This document shows positions 36,625 through 38,940 of a DNA stretch of 38,940 nt, in pieces. This DNA is from an uncultured Streptococcus sp. Lineage in GTDB: Bacteria > Bacillota > Bacilli > Lactobacillales > Streptococcaceae. A model generated the notes under the pieces. That model was not told where the DNA came from. It was given only the letters and a program-made list of their open reading frames with translations, and did not search any database. The stretch covers positions 1-38,940 of the forward strand of contig CAMBAD010000013.1 in assembly GCA_945864085.1 (NCBI GenBank), in the 5' to 3' direction. Position 1 is the first letter of the stretch, and each line of letters opens with the position of its first letter. The position numbers and the translations under genes were made by a program.

Positions 36625-36658
36625 AAAGACGCGAGGGCCAAGCCCAATCGCGTCTTTT
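36625..36658 (+). terminator. Terminator of the GDPD gene
   Basis: AAAGACGCGA (36625-36634) pairs with TCGCGTCTTT (36648-36657) around an inner GGGC/GCCC stem, then T. Confidence 0.85.
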
Positions 36659-36693
36659 GCTGTCTTTTGATTATCATTGAGTATTGGAGTGTA

Positions 36694-36993
36694 TTAAAAA
36701 GGCAATTTGCCCGCAAAGGAACCTAATTTTTTCTGAGTAGCGTCATCTGCCTTTGTAAGAGCAGCATTGACAGCTTGAATGGTCATCTCTTGTAAGGTCT
36801 CAAGATCATCTGCATCCACCACATCAGCCTTGAAATCAATGGAGACTAATTTCTTGTCCCCGGTGACAGTTGCGGTGACCAGGTCTTGTACCGAAGCTCC
36901 TGTAAAGTGTGTTGCTGCTAATTCAGCTTGGCTCTTCTCCATTTGTTTTTGTAATTTTTGAGCCTGCTTCATCATTTGTTGCATGTTCATCAT
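36694..36993 (-). CDS. ybaB: YbaB/EbfC-family nucleoid-associated protein
   Basis: A 99-residue DNA-binding protein of the YbaB/EbfC family, forming dimers with a tweezer-like shape. The sequence starts [20 protein letters not shown] and continues with [19 protein letters not shown]. The frame opens further upstream at 37089, but the family begins here, and GGAGG lies eight bases before. It is transcribed alone from TGG-TATAAT on the minus strand (37024-37029). It probably helps organise the nucleoid. Confidence 0.93.
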   Translation of the reverse strand: MMNMQQMMKQAQKLQKQMEKSQAELAATHFTGASVQDLVTATVTGDKKLVSIDFKADVVDADDLETLQEMTIQAVNAALTKADDATQKKLGSFAGKLPF

Positions 36994-37238
36994 AAGGAAA
37001 TCCTCCAAAAGTGTTTTGAACTTATTATACCATGCTTTTCCTGCGGAGGGGAAGAAGGAGTTCCTGTTTCTCCGTTTATAGCCAATCAAAAGGCTAGCAG
37101 CAACTCGGCTTGGAGGGGGAACATGAGCCTGTTACCAAGACTTGAAAAATAGGAAACGATTGTCTTTTTTCGCCCATCCTTGCTTTATATTGAGTTTGAG
37201 CAAATGCGCATTAAAATAACATATTAACCTATTTTGGA
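36994..37238. other. Gap between ybaB and agaS
   Basis: It holds the minus-strand ybaB extended -10 (TGG-TATAAT, 37024-37032). A short stretch near 37121-37155 (AACATGAGCCTGTTACC, then AAAAATAGGAAACG) resembles the ATGAGC..AATAGGAAAGCG part of the 33916 repeats. I see no gene here. Confidence 0.5.
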
Positions 37239-37267
37239 TTGACTTAAGGAGGCAAATTTTGTATAAT
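37239..37267 (+). promoter_or_regulatory. agaS promoter
   Basis: TTGACT at 37239-37244, 17-base spacer, TATAAT at 37262-37267. Confidence 0.9.
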
Positions 37268-37277
37268 AAAAGAAAAA

Positions 37278-37291
37278 CTGGTTATAACCAG
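37278..37291. promoter_or_regulatory. Palindromic operator of agaS (NagR/GntR-like)
   Basis: CTGGTTATAACCAG is a perfect 14-bp palindrome at about +5 to +18. It resembles the TGGT..ACCA sites used by GntR/HutC-family amino-sugar repressors such as NagR. A repressor here would block transcription. Which regulator binds is an inference. Confidence 0.68.
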
Positions 37292-37307
37292 ATAACAAGG
37301 AGGACCT

Positions 37308-38477
37308 ATGTTTCGTTTAGCAAAAGAAGAACTTGAAAAGTTGGGTGCCCACATCACAGCAGGTGAGATTTTCCAGCAACCAAGTTTGTGGAAGGAAGCC
37401 TACCAACTTTACTTAGACAAGTTGGAAGCCATTGAAAGCTTCTTAGCAGGGATTCGAGCAAAACACGATCTTGTTAATGTTGTCTTTACTGGGGCAGGGA
37501 CATCTGATTTTGTGGGTCAAAGCATTGTCAACTACCTCAATCAAGTTAATGACCTGAAGCAGATTCGCTTCTCAGCTATTGGCACTGTCGAGTTGGTTGG
37601 GCGTCCGCATGATTACCTCCAAGCAGATATTCCAACGGTCTTGGTATCCTTTGCTCGTTCAGGCAATTCACCAGAGAGTTTGGCTGCTGTGGAAATTGCC
37701 AAGCAGCTCGTAGACACGCTCTACCAAGTAACCATTACCTGTGCTGCCGAAGGCAAACTTGCGCTGGCTGCTGAGGGCGATGCAGACAACTTATTGTTGT
37801 TGCAGCCAGCAGGTTCAAATGATAAGGGCTTTGCCATGACGGGTAGCTATAGCTGTATGGCCTTGACAGCCCTCTTGGTATTCTCGCCAGCTGGTCAGGA
37901 AGAAAAAGCGGCCTGGGTAGAAACCATTGCTCGTTTGGGACAAGATGTTCTTGACCGTGAAGACTATATTCAAGAATTGATTGATCTTGACTTTGAGCGC
38001 GTGATTTATCTTGGTGCAGGTGGTTTCTATGGTGTGGCTCACGAGGCACAGCTCAAGATTTTGGAATTGACCGCAGGTAAGATTGCAACCATGTACGAAT
38101 CCCCTCTCGGTTTCCGTCACGGTCCAAAATCCTTTATCAATGACAAAACTCTGGTCTTCCTTTTTGCCTCAAATGACGCCTACACTCGTCAGTACGATGT
38201 AGACCTGCTCAATGAAGTGCATGGTGATGGCATAGCAGAGCGGATTGTGACACTGTCAGCTGATAAGCTAGCAGGTACAGAGGCGCCAAACTTTGTTTTG
38301 GCAGAAGGCGGAGCAGACCTACCAGATGTCTTCCTTACCTTCCCTTATGTTATCTTTGCTCAGACAGTCTCTATCATGGCAGCTATCAAATGCAAGAACC
38401 TGCCGGACACACCGTCTCCAACTGGAACGGTCAACCGTGTGGTACAGGGTGTGATTATACATCCTTTAGAAAAATAG
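37308..38477 (+). CDS. agaS: AgaS-family sugar-phosphate isomerase/deaminase
   Basis: A 389-residue protein with two SIS sugar-phosphate domains, of the AgaS family (annotated as tagatose-6-phosphate ketose/aldose isomerase or galactosamine-6-phosphate deaminase). The first SIS domain has VFTGAGTSDFVGQSIVNYL and VSFARSGNSPESLAAVEI; the second has VIYLGAGGFYGVAHEAQLKILELTAG and ESPLGFRHGPKSF. It acts in cytoplasmic amino-sugar breakdown. It stands alone here, behind a strong promoter and a palindromic operator, with no other aga genes near. Confidence 0.93.
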   Translation: MFRLAKEELEKLGAHITAGEIFQQPSLWKEAYQLYLDKLEAIESFLAGIRAKHDLVNVVFTGAGTSDFVGQSIVNYLNQVNDLKQIRFSAIGTVELVGRPHDYLQADIPTVLVSFARSGNSPESLAAVEIAKQLVDTLYQVTITCAAEGKLALAAEGDADNLLLLQPAGSNDKGFAMTGSYSCMALTALLVFSPAGQEEKAAWVETIARLGQDVLDREDYIQELIDLDFERVIYLGAGGFYGVAHEAQLKILELTAGKIATMYESPLGFRHGPKSFINDKTLVFLFASNDAYTRQYDVDLLNEVHGDGIAERIVTLSADKLAGTEAPNFVLAEGGADLPDVFLTFPYVIFAQTVSIMAAIKCKNLPDTPSPTGTVNRVVQGVIIHPLEK

Positions 38478-38483
38478 GCAGTC

Positions 38484-38737
38484 ATACTCTTCGAAAATCA
38501 AATTCAGACGTTGTTGACTTGATGAGTGGCAACCTCCAGTGGAGGTTGCCAGCCTGCTATCCATAAATGAAAAATAGCAGGGATTGACATCGTGCTGACA
38601 CGAACTTTGTTCGCTTTATTTCCAACCACCAAAGGTTCCCCGAATCTTTTTGTAGCGAACTTCGTTCTCTCTATTTCCCACCTCCAAAGATTCCCCGAAT
38701 CTTTGGAGCTAGTCTGATTTTGATTTTCCTTGAGTAA
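38484..38737. repeat. 254-bp element with 26-bp terminal inverted repeats
   Basis: The left end begins ATACTCTTCGAAAATCAAAT (38484-38509) and the right end GTCTGATTTTGATTTTCCTT (38712-38737). They are inverted with 21 of 26 positions matching. Inside are TGGCAACCTCCA-G-TGGAGGTTGCCA (38527-38551) and a minus-strand multi-hairpin copy (GGTTGGAAATA at 38627-38617, CGAAC-AAA-GTTCG). A related second segment follows (38645-38690), with TTCCCCGAATCTTT duplicated. There is no gene. Confidence 0.75.
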
Positions 38738-38739
38738 CA

Positions 38740-38772
38740 AAAACGAGTTGCAAATGCAGCTCGTTTTCTTGT
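38740..38772. terminator. pepX terminator
   Basis: On the minus strand GAAAACGAG pairs with CTCGTTTTT around an inner TGC/GCA stem, directly behind the pepX stop. It works in both directions. Confidence 0.75.
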
Positions 38773-38773
38773 C

Positions 38774-38940
38774 TTATAGGCTTGGGATATGTATGGTCGA
38801 ATGCTCCAAATCAAGGGAAATAGTCCAGTCGTTATTGTCCCGAATAGTGCATTCAAAGTCGGTGGTGTAGAGGATTAGCTCCAGCACATCGCCTTTTTTC
38901 AGCTGATAAATGGTCGGCTGCAGTTTCCAGCTCAGGTCCA
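38774..38940 (-). CDS. pepX: Xaa-Pro dipeptidyl-peptidase PepX, C-terminal end only
   Basis: The last 54 or so codons of a minus-strand gene that continues past the window. They encode LQPTIYQLKKGDVLELILYTTDFECTIRDN and end HIPSL, matching the beta-sandwich C-terminal domain of PepX, a serine peptidase that releases Xaa-Pro dipeptides. The catalytic residues lie outside the window. A terminator follows the stop. Confidence 0.8.
   Translation of the reverse strand, partial: DLSWKLQPTIYQLKKGDVLELILYTTDFECTIRDNNDWTISLDLEHSTIHIPSL

Overview
The window looks like a low-GC streptococcal chromosome, most probably Streptococcus suis. This is inferred from remembered gene order (groESL, rpsL-rpsG-fusA, gapA, pgk, glnR-glnA), streptococcal-only families (Rgg, DUF4651, RpoY-RNase J1) and a ComX-type box before ssbB. 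No search was run.

Layout. 1-4.5 kb: pepA (3' part missing), a DUF4651/thioredoxin pair, a secreted DUF1002 protein, a YtpR-type tRNA-binding protein and a DUF2785 protein. 4.5-7.2 kb: competence gene ssbB, then groES-groEL under a CIRCE operator and a CtsR-like site. 7.2-14.1 kb: highly expressed core genes rpsL, rpsG, fusA, gapA and pgk, separated by promoters, terminators and repeats. fusA (EF-G) is broken by a 1-nt frameshift as given. 14.1-15.0 kb: a nearly 1-kb non-coding block built on a 325-bp tandem duplication. 15.0-17.8 kb: a FUSC-type membrane protein, glnR-glnA with a GlnR box, and a GNAT. 18.0-20.0 kb: rpoY-rnjA on the minus strand. 20.2-24.3 kb: an AT-rich accessory island with an Rgg regulator, a convergent small hydrophobic peptide ORF, a CHAP-domain surface hydrolase and a serine-rich lipoprotein. 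24.3-26.5 kb: the tsaB-rimI-tsaD t6A operon. 26.9-28.9 kb: azlC-azlD and a YeiH-type exporter. 29.0-33.2 kb (minus): an ABC exporter pair, a GNAT and a BaiN-type flavoprotein. 33.4-38.9 kb: a DUF536-type protein, a GNAT, a membrane GDPD phosphodiesterase, YbaB/EbfC, agaS with a palindromic operator, and the 3' end of pepX.

The least explained content is intergenic. There are MITE-like elements with TA ends around the rpsL-rpsG-fusA cluster, a 254-bp element with 26-bp terminal inverted repeats, and a dispersed multi-hairpin element whose stems differ by compensatory changes between copies. A three-unit repeat array lies behind rpsG. The rpsL leader can fold into a closed multi-branch structure. 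Three genes look leaderless, with an extended -10 six or seven bases before the ATG.

The best candidate for an undescribed system is the Rgg / small peptide / CHAP hydrolase / lipoprotein locus. Its two divergent transcription units share a 14-bp inverted repeat placed where an Rgg activator would bind.
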